Source of the DNA: Nonomuraea fuscirosea
GTDB lineage: Bacteria > Actinomycetota > Actinomycetes > Streptosporangiales > Streptosporangiaceae
Assembly: GCF_003001935.1 (NCBI RefSeq)
Contig: NZ_PVNG01000030.1
Location: 62,001-126,000, forward strand
Reading direction: 5' to 3'
Length of the DNA: 64,000 bases
Part shown: in pieces, positions 34,330 through 41,937 of the stretch
Position numbering within the stretch: position 1 is the first letter of the stretch
Layout of the letters: each line of letters starts with the position of its first letter
The notes under the pieces: model-generated
Told to the model about the DNA's origin: nothing
The model's input: only the letters and a program-made list of their open reading frames with translations
The model's database searches: none
Translations under genes and position numbers: made by a program

Positions 34330-35351
34330 CGCAGCGTGAACCCGGTTGGGAACGGATCGGCGGGGTCGAGCTCGAAGGTGTGCCGCCCCGTCCGGTACGC
34401 CATGCCGTCGATCTCCACGACCACTCCTCGATCGGTCTCCTCCGCGACACGCGCGGTGAAGACGCTGCCCACGATGCTCAGGTGGATGAGCTCGCCCGTC
34501 TTGCCCTCGTCGTGCAGCAGGGCCATCCTGGCCGCGGTGCCCGAGCCGCAGGGCGAGCGGTCCACCTCACCGTCGGCGAACACGGTGACGTTCCGCTGCC
34601 GCCTGACCCCGCCATCGCCACCGCCACCGCCATCGCCACCATCGTCGGGCAGCTCGTCGTGGAAGATCACCCCGTACACGCCGGACAGCCGCTCGTCGTC
34701 CGGATGCCTGGCGGCCGGATGAGCGGCGAGCTCCGCCTTGATCCGGCGGGCGTGGCCGATGAGGGCGTCCAGGTGGTGGGGCTCGACCGACAGCCCGACG
34801 GCCGAGGCGGGCAGGGAGGCGTAGATGGCGCCGCCGTACGCGACGTCCACGGTGGTCCCGGCCACGGGCACGCCGCGGGCGACGACGTACGAGGGCACGT
34901 TGACGAAGGTCACGGACTCGACCCGGCCGCCCGACGTGCGCACCCGGGCCTTGACCCGGCCCGACGGCACGTCGACGACCACCTCGGTCACGCTGTCGGG
35001 GGCGGCCTCGACCAGGCCCTCCCGCACGGCGTACACGCCGAGTGCGATCGTGCCGTGCCCGCAGGCGGTGGAGAAGCCGTCCTTGTGCCAGAACAGCGCG
35101 CCGAACCGCGCGCCCGGGTCGTCCGGCGGGACCAGGAAGCAGCCGTACATGTCGGCGTGCCCGCGCGGCTCGTGACACAGCAGCCGCCGCACGTCGTCGA
35201 GCTCGGCCATCGCCGTGCTCCGGCGCGCGAGCACGTCGGAGCCGGCGATCTCCGGCACCCCGCCGGTCACGATCCGGAACGGCTCACCGGCCGTGTGGTA
35301 GTCGACCGTCGTGATCGGCCCGGTGATCGGCCCGGTGATCGGCGTGCTCAT
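34326..35351 (-). CDS. Proline racemase superfamily protein (candidate trans-3-hydroxyproline dehydratase or epimerase)
   Basis: 341 aa. First catalytic loop FSTACGHGTIALG places Cys at 97; second loop DRSPCGSGTAARMALLHDEG places Cys at 268. The overall text, including the C-terminal HTFELDPADPFPTGF, resembles trans-3-hydroxyproline dehydratases, but those usually replace one catalytic Cys by Ser or Thr, while both are kept here; an epimerase/racemase reaction is therefore possible. A Gly-rich insertion DDGGDGGGGGDGG lies near residues 241-253, and the N-terminus carries PITGPITGPIT from a 12-bp DNA repeat. ATG 35351 has AGGGGG 9 nt upstream. Fourth enzyme gene of the operon. Confidence 0.82.
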   Translation of the reverse strand: MSTPITGPITGPITTVDYHTAGEPFRIVTGGVPEIAGSDVLARRSTAMAELDDVRRLLCHEPRGHADMYGCFLVPPDDPGARFGALFWHKDGFSTACGHGTIALGVYAVREGLVEAAPDSVTEVVVDVPSGRVKARVRTSGGRVESVTFVNVPSYVVARGVPVAGTTVDVAYGGAIYASLPASAVGLSVEPHHLDALIGHARRIKAELAAHPAARHPDDERLSGVYGVIFHDELPDDGGDGGGGGDGGVRRQRNVTVFADGEVDRSPCGSGTAARMALLHDEGKTGELIHLSIVGSVFTARVAEETDRGVVVEIDGMAYRTGRHTFELDPADPFPTGFTLR

Positions 35352-35364
35352 CAGGGCCGCCCCC

Positions 35365-36366
35365 TCACAGCTCGAATCCGGCGGGGAACGGGTCACGCGG
35401 GTCGAGGAAGTACTGGGCGGTGCCGGTGATCCAGGCCCGCCCGGTGATCGAGGGCAGGACGGCGGGCCGCCCGCCCACCTCGGTCTCCTCCAGTACCCGG
35501 CCGATGAACCGGGTGCCGATGAACGACTCGTTCACGAAGTCGCGGCCGATCGGCAGCTCGCCGCGGGCGTGCAGCTGCGCCATGCGGGCGCTGGTGCCGG
35601 TGCCGCAGGGCGAGCGGTCGAACCAGCCGGGGTGGATGGCCATGGCGTGCCGCGAGTGGTGCGCGTCGGAGCCGGGCGCGGTGAAGTAGACGTGGTGGCA
35701 GCCGCGGATGCGGTCGTCCTCGCGGTGGACGGGCTCGTCGGCGGCGTTGATCGCCTCCATGGTGGCCAGGCCGGCCGCGATGATCTCGTTCTTGGCCTTG
35801 CGGTCGAACGGCAGGCCGTAGCGGTCCAGGTCGACGACGGCGTAGAAGTTGCCGCCGTACGCGAGGTCGTACGGGATCTCCCCGAACCCCGGCACGCTCA
35901 CCGAGGCGTCCAGCCGGTCGCAGTAGGAGGGCACGTTGCGCAGCGTCACGGACATGGCCATGCCGTCCTCGACCTCGACGTCCACCTCGACGAGCCCGGC
36001 GGGCACCTCCAGGCGCACGGTCGTGACCGGCTCGACGACCTCGACCATGCCGGTCTCCACCAGCACGGTCGCCACGCCGATGGTGCCGTGGCCGCACATC
36101 GGCAGCAGCCCCGACACCTCGATGAACAGCACGCCGTAGTCCGCGTCCGGCCTGGTCGGCGGCTGCAGGATGGCGCCGCTCATGGCCGAGTGGCCGCGCG
36201 GCTCGGTCATCAGCAGGGTGCGGATGTGATCGAGGTGGTCGCGGAAGTACACGCGCCGCTCGGCCATGCTCTTGCCCGGGATCACGCCGATGCCGCCGGT
36301 GACGACGCGGGTCGGCATGCCCTCGGTGTGGGAGTCGACGGCGTGGAAAACGCGCTTGGTCCTCAT
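35365..36366 (-). CDS. 4-hydroxyproline epimerase / proline racemase
   Basis: 333 aa. Both catalytic cysteines are in canonical loops: MCGHGTIG (Cys91) and DRSPCGTGTSARMAQLHARG (Cys254), so a two-base epimerization of the alpha carbon is expected. In this operon the likely reaction is trans-4-hydroxy-L-proline to cis-4-hydroxy-D-proline, which the neighbouring dehydrogenase then oxidises; plain proline racemase activity cannot be excluded. It differs strongly from the paralogue just downstream (14-bp gap). ATG 36366 overlaps the DapA-type stop (ATGA). Confidence 0.88.
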   Translation of the reverse strand: MRTKRVFHAVDSHTEGMPTRVVTGGIGVIPGKSMAERRVYFRDHLDHIRTLLMTEPRGHSAMSGAILQPPTRPDADYGVLFIEVSGLLPMCGHGTIGVATVLVETGMVEVVEPVTTVRLEVPAGLVEVDVEVEDGMAMSVTLRNVPSYCDRLDASVSVPGFGEIPYDLAYGGNFYAVVDLDRYGLPFDRKAKNEIIAAGLATMEAINAADEPVHREDDRIRGCHHVYFTAPGSDAHHSRHAMAIHPGWFDRSPCGTGTSARMAQLHARGELPIGRDFVNESFIGTRFIGRVLEETEVGGRPAVLPSITGRAWITGTAQYFLDPRDPFPAGFEL

Positions 36367-37256
36367 CGCAGCCCTTCTGCCAGTGCCTTCTCGGTCGCCG
36401 CCCGCACGATAGCCTCCTGCTCGCCGCTCAGCGGCTGCCGGGGCTGCCGGCACGGGCCGCCGTGCCGGCCGGCGACGTCCATGGACAGCTTGATGGCCTG
36501 GACGAACTCGGTCTTGGAGTCCCAGCGCAGCAGCGGGTGCAGGGCCCGGTAGAGCGGCAGCGCCGTCTCCAGGTCGCCGGCGACCGCGGCGCGGTAGAGC
36601 GCGACGCTGGAGGCGGGCAGCGCGTTGGGGTAGCCGGCGATCCAGCCCACCGCTCCGGCCAGGGCCAGTTCGAGCAGCACGTCGTCGGAGCCGATCAGCA
36701 GGTCGAGGCCGGGTACCAGCTCGGCGATCTCGTACGCGCGGCGTACGTCCCCGGTGAACTCCTTGACCGCCACGATCAGCCCCTCCTCGTGCAGCCTGGC
36801 CAGCAGCGCCGGGGTGAGGTCCACCTTGGTGTCGTGGGGGTTGTTGTAGGCCACGACCGGCACGCCCGCCTTGGCGACCTCCCGGTAGTGCTCGACGACC
36901 GAGCGCTCGTCGGCGCGGTAGGCGTTCGGCGGCAGCAGCAGCACCGAGCCGCAGCCGGCCTCGCCCGCCTGCTCGGCCCAGCGGCGCGACTCGGCGGCGC
37001 CGTACGCGCCCGCCCCGGCCATGACGGCCGGCCCGCCGACGACCTCGACCGCGGTCTCGATCACCTTCGTGCGCTCCTGCGGGGTGAGCGTCTGGTACTC
37101 GCCGAGCGACCCGTTCGGCACGACACCGTCACAGCCGTTGGCGACCAGCCACCGGCAGTGCTCGGCGTAGGCGTCGTAGTCGACCGACCGGTCCTCGCGC
37201 AGGGGCAGCGCGGTGGCCACCATGACGCCGTGCCAGGGCTTGCTGCGGTTGTCCAT
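36363..37256 (-). CDS. DapA/dihydrodipicolinate synthase family protein, probable pyrroline-4-hydroxy-2-carboxylate deaminase
   Basis: 297-aa class I aldolase-fold enzyme. Schiff-base Lys165 is in LIVAVKEFTGD and the general acid/base Tyr137 in VAYNNPHD; the substrate loop is VVPNGSLGEYQTLTPQER (GSLGE where DapA has GTTGE). In hydroxyproline operons the homologue removes ammonia from 1-pyrroline-4-hydroxy-2-carboxylate, giving 2-oxoglutarate semialdehyde. ATG 37256 is fixed by GGAGG 8 nt upstream (ATGGAGGACTTCCCGATG); the longer frame upstream is antisense-like repeat DNA belonging to the previous gene's tail. Confidence 0.87.
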   Translation of the reverse strand: MDNRSKPWHGVMVATALPLREDRSVDYDAYAEHCRWLVANGCDGVVPNGSLGEYQTLTPQERTKVIETAVEVVGGPAVMAGAGAYGAAESRRWAEQAGEAGCGSVLLLPPNAYRADERSVVEHYREVAKAGVPVVAYNNPHDTKVDLTPALLARLHEEGLIVAVKEFTGDVRRAYEIAELVPGLDLLIGSDDVLLELALAGAVGWIAGYPNALPASSVALYRAAVAGDLETALPLYRALHPLLRWDSKTEFVQAIKLSMDVAGRHGGPCRQPRQPLSGEQEAIVRAATEKALAEGLR

Positions 37257-37281
37257 CGGGAAGTCCTCCATGTCGCGGGGG

Positions 37282-39189
37282 TCAGTGAGCGGAGTGTTCG
37301 CCGGCGCCGCCATGGCGCCCGCCGTCGTGAGGCCGGCCGTCGCGGGGCCCGCCGTCGTGTGGGCCGTCGTCGTGTGGGCCGTCGCCGTGTGGGCCGTCGC
37401 CGTGTGGGCCGTCGCCGTGTGGGCCGTCGCCGTGTGGGCCGCCGGTGCCGAGGCCGTCGCTTCGGGGGCCGTCGCTTCGGGGGCCGTCGCTTCGGGGGCC
37501 GTCGCCGTCGGGGCCGGGGTGCGGGGTGCCGGGGGCCTCGATCGTGGCGAGCGCGCCGAGGGTGACGGGCTGGGCGACGGGGCGGCGGGGCGGCTGGGGC
37601 GGCTCGCCGGCCAGGCAGGAGACGGCGTAGCCACAGATGCGGCCCTGGCACCACCCCATGCCGGGACGGGCCAGGAGCTTGATCGAACGCGCGTCGGTGG
37701 CACCGAGCCGCTGCGCCTCGCGTACACGCGCCAGCGGCACCTCCTCACACCGGCACACGATCGTGTCGTCCCGCAACCACCCCTGCCAGCCGGGCCGGAC
37801 GGGATAGGCCCGCTGCAACGCCTCCCCGAAAGCCCGCCACCGCTCCCTACGCCGAGCAAGCACACCGTCCGGACCCCGGCGACCCGAACCCGCACCCCGG
37901 GCCCCGACACCACGACCCGGACCGGCGTCCCCGGAGACGGCACCACGGCCCAGACCCACATCCTCGGCGCTGACACCACGGCCCAGGCTGAGCCTCGCGT
38001 CCTCGGCGATGGCGCGGCCCGCGAGGCGGCCCTCCAGTTCGGCCAGCCGCCATCCGCCCACACCTACGGGTTCGCCGGCGGCCCACACACCGGGGACGCT
38101 CGTGCGCAGCGTCGCGTCCACGGCCAGTACGGGGCTGCCGTCCACGTCGTGCCTGGTCGCGCAGCCGAGCTGGGTCCCGAGCTCGATCTGCGGGACGAAC
38201 CCGTAGCCGACGGCCAGGGCGTCGCAGCGGACGACGCGGGTGGCGAGAACGTTCCAGCCGGCGTCGAGGCGGGCCACGGTCACGGCCTCCACCTCGGTGT
38301 CCCCGTGGGCGGCGATCACCGCCTGACGGGTGCGGTACGGCACCCGGTGCCGGGCCAGCGCGGCCGCGTACCCCGCCGCCTCGCCGGCCTTGCCCAGGGC
38401 GAGCAGCGGATGCCGGGCCAGCCCGAGCCCGCCGTTGGCCTCGTACACACCGAGCACCCGCGCCCCCGCCCCGGCCAGCGCGGTGGCCACCGGCAGCAGG
38501 AAGGGCCCGGTGCCGGAGACGACGACCCGCCGCCCCGCCAGAACCCCGCCCCCCTTGAGCAACGCCTGCGCACCACCGGCGGTGAGCACCCCAGGCAGAT
38601 CCCAGCCCGGGAACGGCAACGGCCGGTCATGCGCCCCGGTGGCGATCAACAACCGCCGCCCCCGCAACACCACGGCCCGCTCCCCGCCGGCACCCACGCC
38701 GCCGGAGCTCGCCGGATGGGGTGATGGGGCCGGTGCGCTGGTCAGGCAGTGGACGGTCAGGCTGCCGTCCGGGTCGCGGGAGACGTTCCAGACCTGGTGC
38801 CGTGACAGCACGTCGGCGCGGGCGGTGAGGGCGTCGGCCTGCCGCAGGAACCGGGCGAGCCCGGCCCCCGGCTCGGGCCCTTCCTTGGGCACGGGTGCGT
38901 GCCGGAAGTACTGGCCGCCGAGCCGCGGCCCGGAGTCCACCAGTGCCACGCTCAGCCCGGCCAGCGCCGCCGTCAGCGCGCCCGCCACACCGGCGGGCCC
39001 GCCGCCGACCACCACGAGGTCGTACGTCACGGAATCGGTCACACGGTCAGTCACAGGGCCGCTCACAGGGCCGCTCACAGGGCCGGTCACAGGGCCGGTC
39101 ACAGGGCCGGTCACAGGGCCGGTCACAGGGCCGGTCACAGGGTTGGTCGCGCTCCCAGTCTCAGGGCCGGTCGCGGGGTCGTGCGTCAC
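37282..39189 (-). CDS. FAD/NAD(P)-dependent oxidoreductase, alpha subunit of D-hydroxyproline dehydrogenase (HcnB-like)
   Basis: 635 aa. FAD motif VVVGGGPAGVAGAL (60-73), second nucleotide motif VVVSGTGPFLLPVA, and a BFD-like [2Fe-2S] site with Cys479, Cys481 (CRCEE) and Cys514, Cys519 (WCQGRICG). With the small ferredoxin-like gene upstream and the DAO-type gene beyond, it makes the three-part dehydrogenase known from HcnABC and D-hydroxyproline/octopine oxidases. Both ends are expanded by tandem repeats: VTGP/VSGP units at 18-46 (12-bp DNA unit near 39055-39145) and GPRSD/GPHGD units at about 564-612 (15-bp unit). The middle also has a VSAEDVG-type Gly-rich insertion. GTG 39189 overlaps the ferredoxin stop (GTGA). 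Confidence 0.85.
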   Translation of the reverse strand: MTHDPATGPETGSATNPVTGPVTGPVTGPVTGPVTGPVSGPVSGPVTDRVTDSVTYDLVVVGGGPAGVAGALTAALAGLSVALVDSGPRLGGQYFRHAPVPKEGPEPGAGLARFLRQADALTARADVLSRHQVWNVSRDPDGSLTVHCLTSAPAPSPHPASSGGVGAGGERAVVLRGRRLLIATGAHDRPLPFPGWDLPGVLTAGGAQALLKGGGVLAGRRVVVSGTGPFLLPVATALAGAGARVLGVYEANGGLGLARHPLLALGKAGEAAGYAAALARHRVPYRTRQAVIAAHGDTEVEAVTVARLDAGWNVLATRVVRCDALAVGYGFVPQIELGTQLGCATRHDVDGSPVLAVDATLRTSVPGVWAAGEPVGVGGWRLAELEGRLAGRAIAEDARLSLGRGVSAEDVGLGRGAVSGDAGPGRGVGARGAGSGRRGPDGVLARRRERWRAFGEALQRAYPVRPGWQGWLRDDTIVCRCEEVPLARVREAQRLGATDARSIKLLARPGMGWCQGRICGYAVSCLAGEPPQPPRRPVAQPVTLGALATIEAPGTPHPGPDGDGPRSDGPRSDGPRSDGLGTGGPHGDGPHGDGPHGDGPHGDGPHDDGPHDGGPRDGRPHDGGRHGGAGEHSAH

Positions 39190-39428
39190 GCCGTCGTCAC
39201 CTCGTCTCCCGGTGCGGCCTCCAGCAGGCACGCCCGTTCAGGCGCCCGCCCGTTGACCGAGATCAGGCAGTCGAAGCAGACCCCGATCCCGCAGAACAGC
39301 CCGCGCGGCCGCCCGCCGAACCGGGTGGTGCGCCACGACTTCACGCCGGCCGCGTGCAGCGCCGCGCCGATCGTCTGGCCCGGCACGACGGGAACGCTGC
39401 GCCCGTCGACGGTGATGTGAAAGGTCAC
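39186..39428 (-). CDS. (2Fe-2S)-binding subunit of D-hydroxyproline dehydrogenase (HcnA-like)
   Basis: 80-aa ferredoxin-fold protein. Cys46, Cys51 and Cys54 in GLFCGIGVCFDCL and Cys67 in ERACLLE are the cluster ligands in the plant-ferredoxin spacing. Transfers electrons between the FAD subunits of the complex. GTG 39428 is preceded by GGGGAGGAC. An 88-bp stretch with a duplicated CCTCCGCCGGGG-type segment (39465-39505) separates it from the DAO-type gene upstream. Confidence 0.88.
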   Translation of the reverse strand: MTFHITVDGRSVPVVPGQTIGAALHAAGVKSWRTTRFGGRPRGLFCGIGVCFDCLISVNGRAPERACLLEAAPGDEVTTA

Positions 39429-39516
39429 ACGTCCTCCCCTGGAACGTGGCGGGTCACATTGGGCTCCTCCGCCGGGGCAGGGCAGGCCACGATTGCCTCC
39501 GCCGGGGTGAGGGGGG

Positions 39517-40743
39517 TCACGAAGTCTCCTCGGTGAAGCGGTCCGGGCGGAAGGGGGTCAGGTCCAGGTCGGGCTGTTCGCCGGTGAGCAGCTGGGCCAG
39601 GAGGTGTCCGGTGGCCGGGGCGAGCCCGATGCCGGCCCCCTCGTGCCCGCACGCGTGGTACAGCCCGGGCACGCGCGGATCGGCCCCGATGACGGGCAGG
39701 TGGTCGGGGCAGTACGGCCGGAAGCCGCAGTACGACCTGATGGCCCGGACCTCGCGCAGCGCGGGGAAGAGCGCGACGGCCTGGGCGGCCAGCCGCGACA
39801 GGACGGGCACCGACGTCGTCCGGTCGAACCCGACCCGCTCCCTGCTGGCCCCGATGAGCACGGTCCCCGCGGGCGTGCCCTCCACGACGGCCGAGGTCTC
39901 CAGGCCGGCGGAGTCGCTGGCCACGTTCGTCACGTAGGCGGCGGTGTAGACCTTGTGCCGGATGAGCGGCTCACGCAGCGGCTCGGTGACGAGGATGAAC
40001 CCACGCCTGGGCAGGATCGGCAGGTGAGCGCCCGCGAGCGCGGCGATCTGCCCGCCCCAGGTGCCGGCCGCGTTCACGACGGCGTCACCGAGGACGTCTC
40101 CCTGAGAGGTGCGCACACCCGTCACCCGCTCACCGGAGCGAAGGAAGCCGGTGACCTCGACACCGAGACGCAGCCGCACGGTGCCATGCCCGTTGTCGCG
40201 CCCGTGGCCGCGCTCGTTGTCGCGGCCGTAGTCGTCCCCGTAGCCGTGCCCGTTGCCGTGCCCGTTGCCGTGCCCGTAGTCGTCGGCGCCGCGCCGGAGC
40301 AGGGTGGCGGCGGCCAGCATGGGCTGCACCTGCGCGTCCTGCGGGTAGTAGACGCCGCCGGCCAGCCCCCCGGCCAGGTGCGGCTCATGGTCGCGCAACT
40401 CGGACGCCCCCACGAGCGCGTACTCCACGCCCTGCTCGGCGGCCAGCCCGGTGAGCTGCCGCTGCACGTCCTCGGTCTCGGCGACGACCAGCCCGCCCTT
40501 GGCCTCGAACTCGAACCCGCCCGGCTCGGCGAGCGTGCGCCACAGCCGGTTCGACAGCACGGCCAGCTCCAGCTCGGGCCCCGGTTCCTTGTCGGACACC
40601 AGGATGTTGCCCTCGCCCGAGCCCGTCGTGCCGCCCGCCACGGGCCCGCGGTCGACCACGGTCACGTCGAGGCCCGCGCGCGCGGCGTAGTAGGCGCAGG
40701 CCGCGCCCACGACTCCGGCGCCGACGACGATCACGTCGGACAT
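39517..40743 (-). CDS. FAD-dependent oxidoreductase, catalytic subunit of D-hydroxyproline dehydrogenase (HcnC/DAO-like)
   Basis: 408 aa DAO-family flavoprotein. Dinucleotide motif VIVVGAGVVGAACAYYAARA at 4-23, GGTTGSGEGNIL for flavin pyrophosphate contact, and the terminal YHACGHEGAGIGLAPATGHL. It probably oxidises cis-4-hydroxy-D-proline and passes electrons to the two partner subunits. Residues 155-188 are an inserted His/Gly/Asn/Asp repeat (GHGNGHGNGHGYGDDYG), encoded by 12-bp DNA units near 40190-40285, inside the substrate domain. ATG 40743 follows GGAGG by 5 nt. First gene of the operon. Confidence 0.87.
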   Translation of the reverse strand: MSDVIVVGAGVVGAACAYYAARAGLDVTVVDRGPVAGGTTGSGEGNILVSDKEPGPELELAVLSNRLWRTLAEPGGFEFEAKGGLVVAETEDVQRQLTGLAAEQGVEYALVGASELRDHEPHLAGGLAGGVYYPQDAQVQPMLAAATLLRRGADDYGHGNGHGNGHGYGDDYGRDNERGHGRDNGHGTVRLRLGVEVTGFLRSGERVTGVRTSQGDVLGDAVVNAAGTWGGQIAALAGAHLPILPRRGFILVTEPLREPLIRHKVYTAAYVTNVASDSAGLETSAVVEGTPAGTVLIGASRERVGFDRTTSVPVLSRLAAQAVALFPALREVRAIRSYCGFRPYCPDHLPVIGADPRVPGLYHACGHEGAGIGLAPATGHLLAQLLTGEQPDLDLTPFRPDRFTEETS

Positions 40744-40762
40744 CACCACCTCCTCTCAGTAA

Positions 40763-40782
40763 TATGTCACATACCTTGAGGT
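40763..40782. promoter_or_regulatory. Candidate GntR operator in the hydroxyproline operon promoter
   Basis: TATGT-C-ACATA (40763-40773) is a perfect 11-bp palindrome, and ACCT-TG-AGGT (40773-40782) adjoins it. Both lie 20-39 bp upstream of the first start codon of the operon, in the 97-bp region shared with divergent ctaA. Confidence 0.55.
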
Positions 40783-40840
40783 CTTGAGAAGCCTGTTCCC
40801 GGTGGCGGGACCGGTGGGCCCGGCCCCTACCATCGATGAC

Positions 40841-41836
40841 GTGAAGCTACCCACGGACAACTCCAACCTCTTCGTGCGTTTCCTGCTGTCCTTCTGGGCA
40901 CCCACGACTCGCTCGCTGCGCGGTTGGGCGCTGGCGTCCGTGGTGGTCAACGCGGGGATCACGGTGACCGGGGCGGGCGTGCGCGTCACCGCCTCCGGGC
41001 TCGGCTGCCCGACCTGGCCGAGGTGCACGCCCGACAGCTTCGTGCCGGTGGCGCACCCCGAGGTGTCGCCGCTCAACATGGCCGTGGAGTTCGGCAACCG
41101 GCTGCTGACCTTCCTGGTGCTCGCGGTCGGCGTCGCGTGCGTGCTGGCCGCGCTGCGGCTGGCCCCGCGCCGGGTCTCGCTGGTACGCCTGGCCTGGCTG
41201 CAGCCGGCCGGCATCGTGGCCCAGGCGCTGTGGGGCGGGCTGGTCGTCAACACGATGCTCAACCCGTTCACCGTCGGCACCCACTACCTGATCTCCAGCG
41301 GCCTGATCGCCGTCTGCTGGCTGCTGTACGCGCGCGCGGGCGAGGGCGACGGCCCCCTGCGCCGGGTGACCCACCGCGACATCCGCAGGCTCGGTCACGT
41401 GCTGCTGGCCGCGGCGTTCGCGCTGCTCGTGGCCGGGGTCGTGGTCAGCGGCACGGGGCCGCACTCGGGCGACGAGATGGCCTCGCGCTTCGACCTCGAC
41501 ATCGAGGCCGTGGCCCGCTTCCACGCCGACCTGGCCTACCTGGTGGTGGGGCTGACGTTCGCGCTGCTGTTCGCCCTGCACGTGACCAACGCGCCGAGGC
41601 CCGCCAGGCGGGCGGCGCTGGCGCTGCTCGGGGTGGAGCTGCTGCAGGGCGTGATCGGCTACACCCAGTGGTTCCTGGCCGTGCCGGCCGCGCTGGTGCT
41701 GCTGCACGTCCTGGGCTCGACGCTGGTCTGGATCGCCGCCCTGCGGGTCGTCACCTCGCTGCGTGTCCGCGACGGCGAGCCCGCCCCGGTCAGCCCCTCC
41801 CCCACCGAGGCCACCGAGGCGACCGCCGCCGTCTGA
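40841..41836 (+). CDS. ctaA: Haem A synthase
   Basis: 331-aa COX15/CtaA membrane enzyme oxidising haem O to haem A for cytochrome aa3 oxidase. Eight membrane segments, with the haem-ligand His residues in VEFGNRLLTFLV-like (the usual EFxHR is EFGNR here), HYLISSG, RFHADLAYL and LLHVLGS. The Cys pair typical of Gram-positive enzymes is in GLGCPTWPRCTPDSF. GTG 40841 is seven bases after a -10 like TACCAT (40828-40833), so it is leaderless. The first conserved His of the EFxHR motif appears replaced by Asn, to be noted. Confidence 0.9.
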   Translation: MKLPTDNSNLFVRFLLSFWAPTTRSLRGWALASVVVNAGITVTGAGVRVTASGLGCPTWPRCTPDSFVPVAHPEVSPLNMAVEFGNRLLTFLVLAVGVACVLAALRLAPRRVSLVRLAWLQPAGIVAQALWGGLVVNTMLNPFTVGTHYLISSGLIAVCWLLYARAGEGDGPLRRVTHRDIRRLGHVLLAAAFALLVAGVVVSGTGPHSGDEMASRFDLDIEAVARFHADLAYLVVGLTFALLFALHVTNAPRPARRAALALLGVELLQGVIGYTQWFLAVPAALVLLHVLGSTLVWIAALRVVTSLRVRDGEPAPVSPSPTEATEATAAV

Positions 41837-41937
41837 GGTGATGTGCGGGGATATGCGGTGGTACGTCCGCCACTCCCCCACCCCGCGCGACGCCCGTTTC
41901 GCGAAATAAGTCCGCCCCGCTCGTGCCCCGCCCCCGG

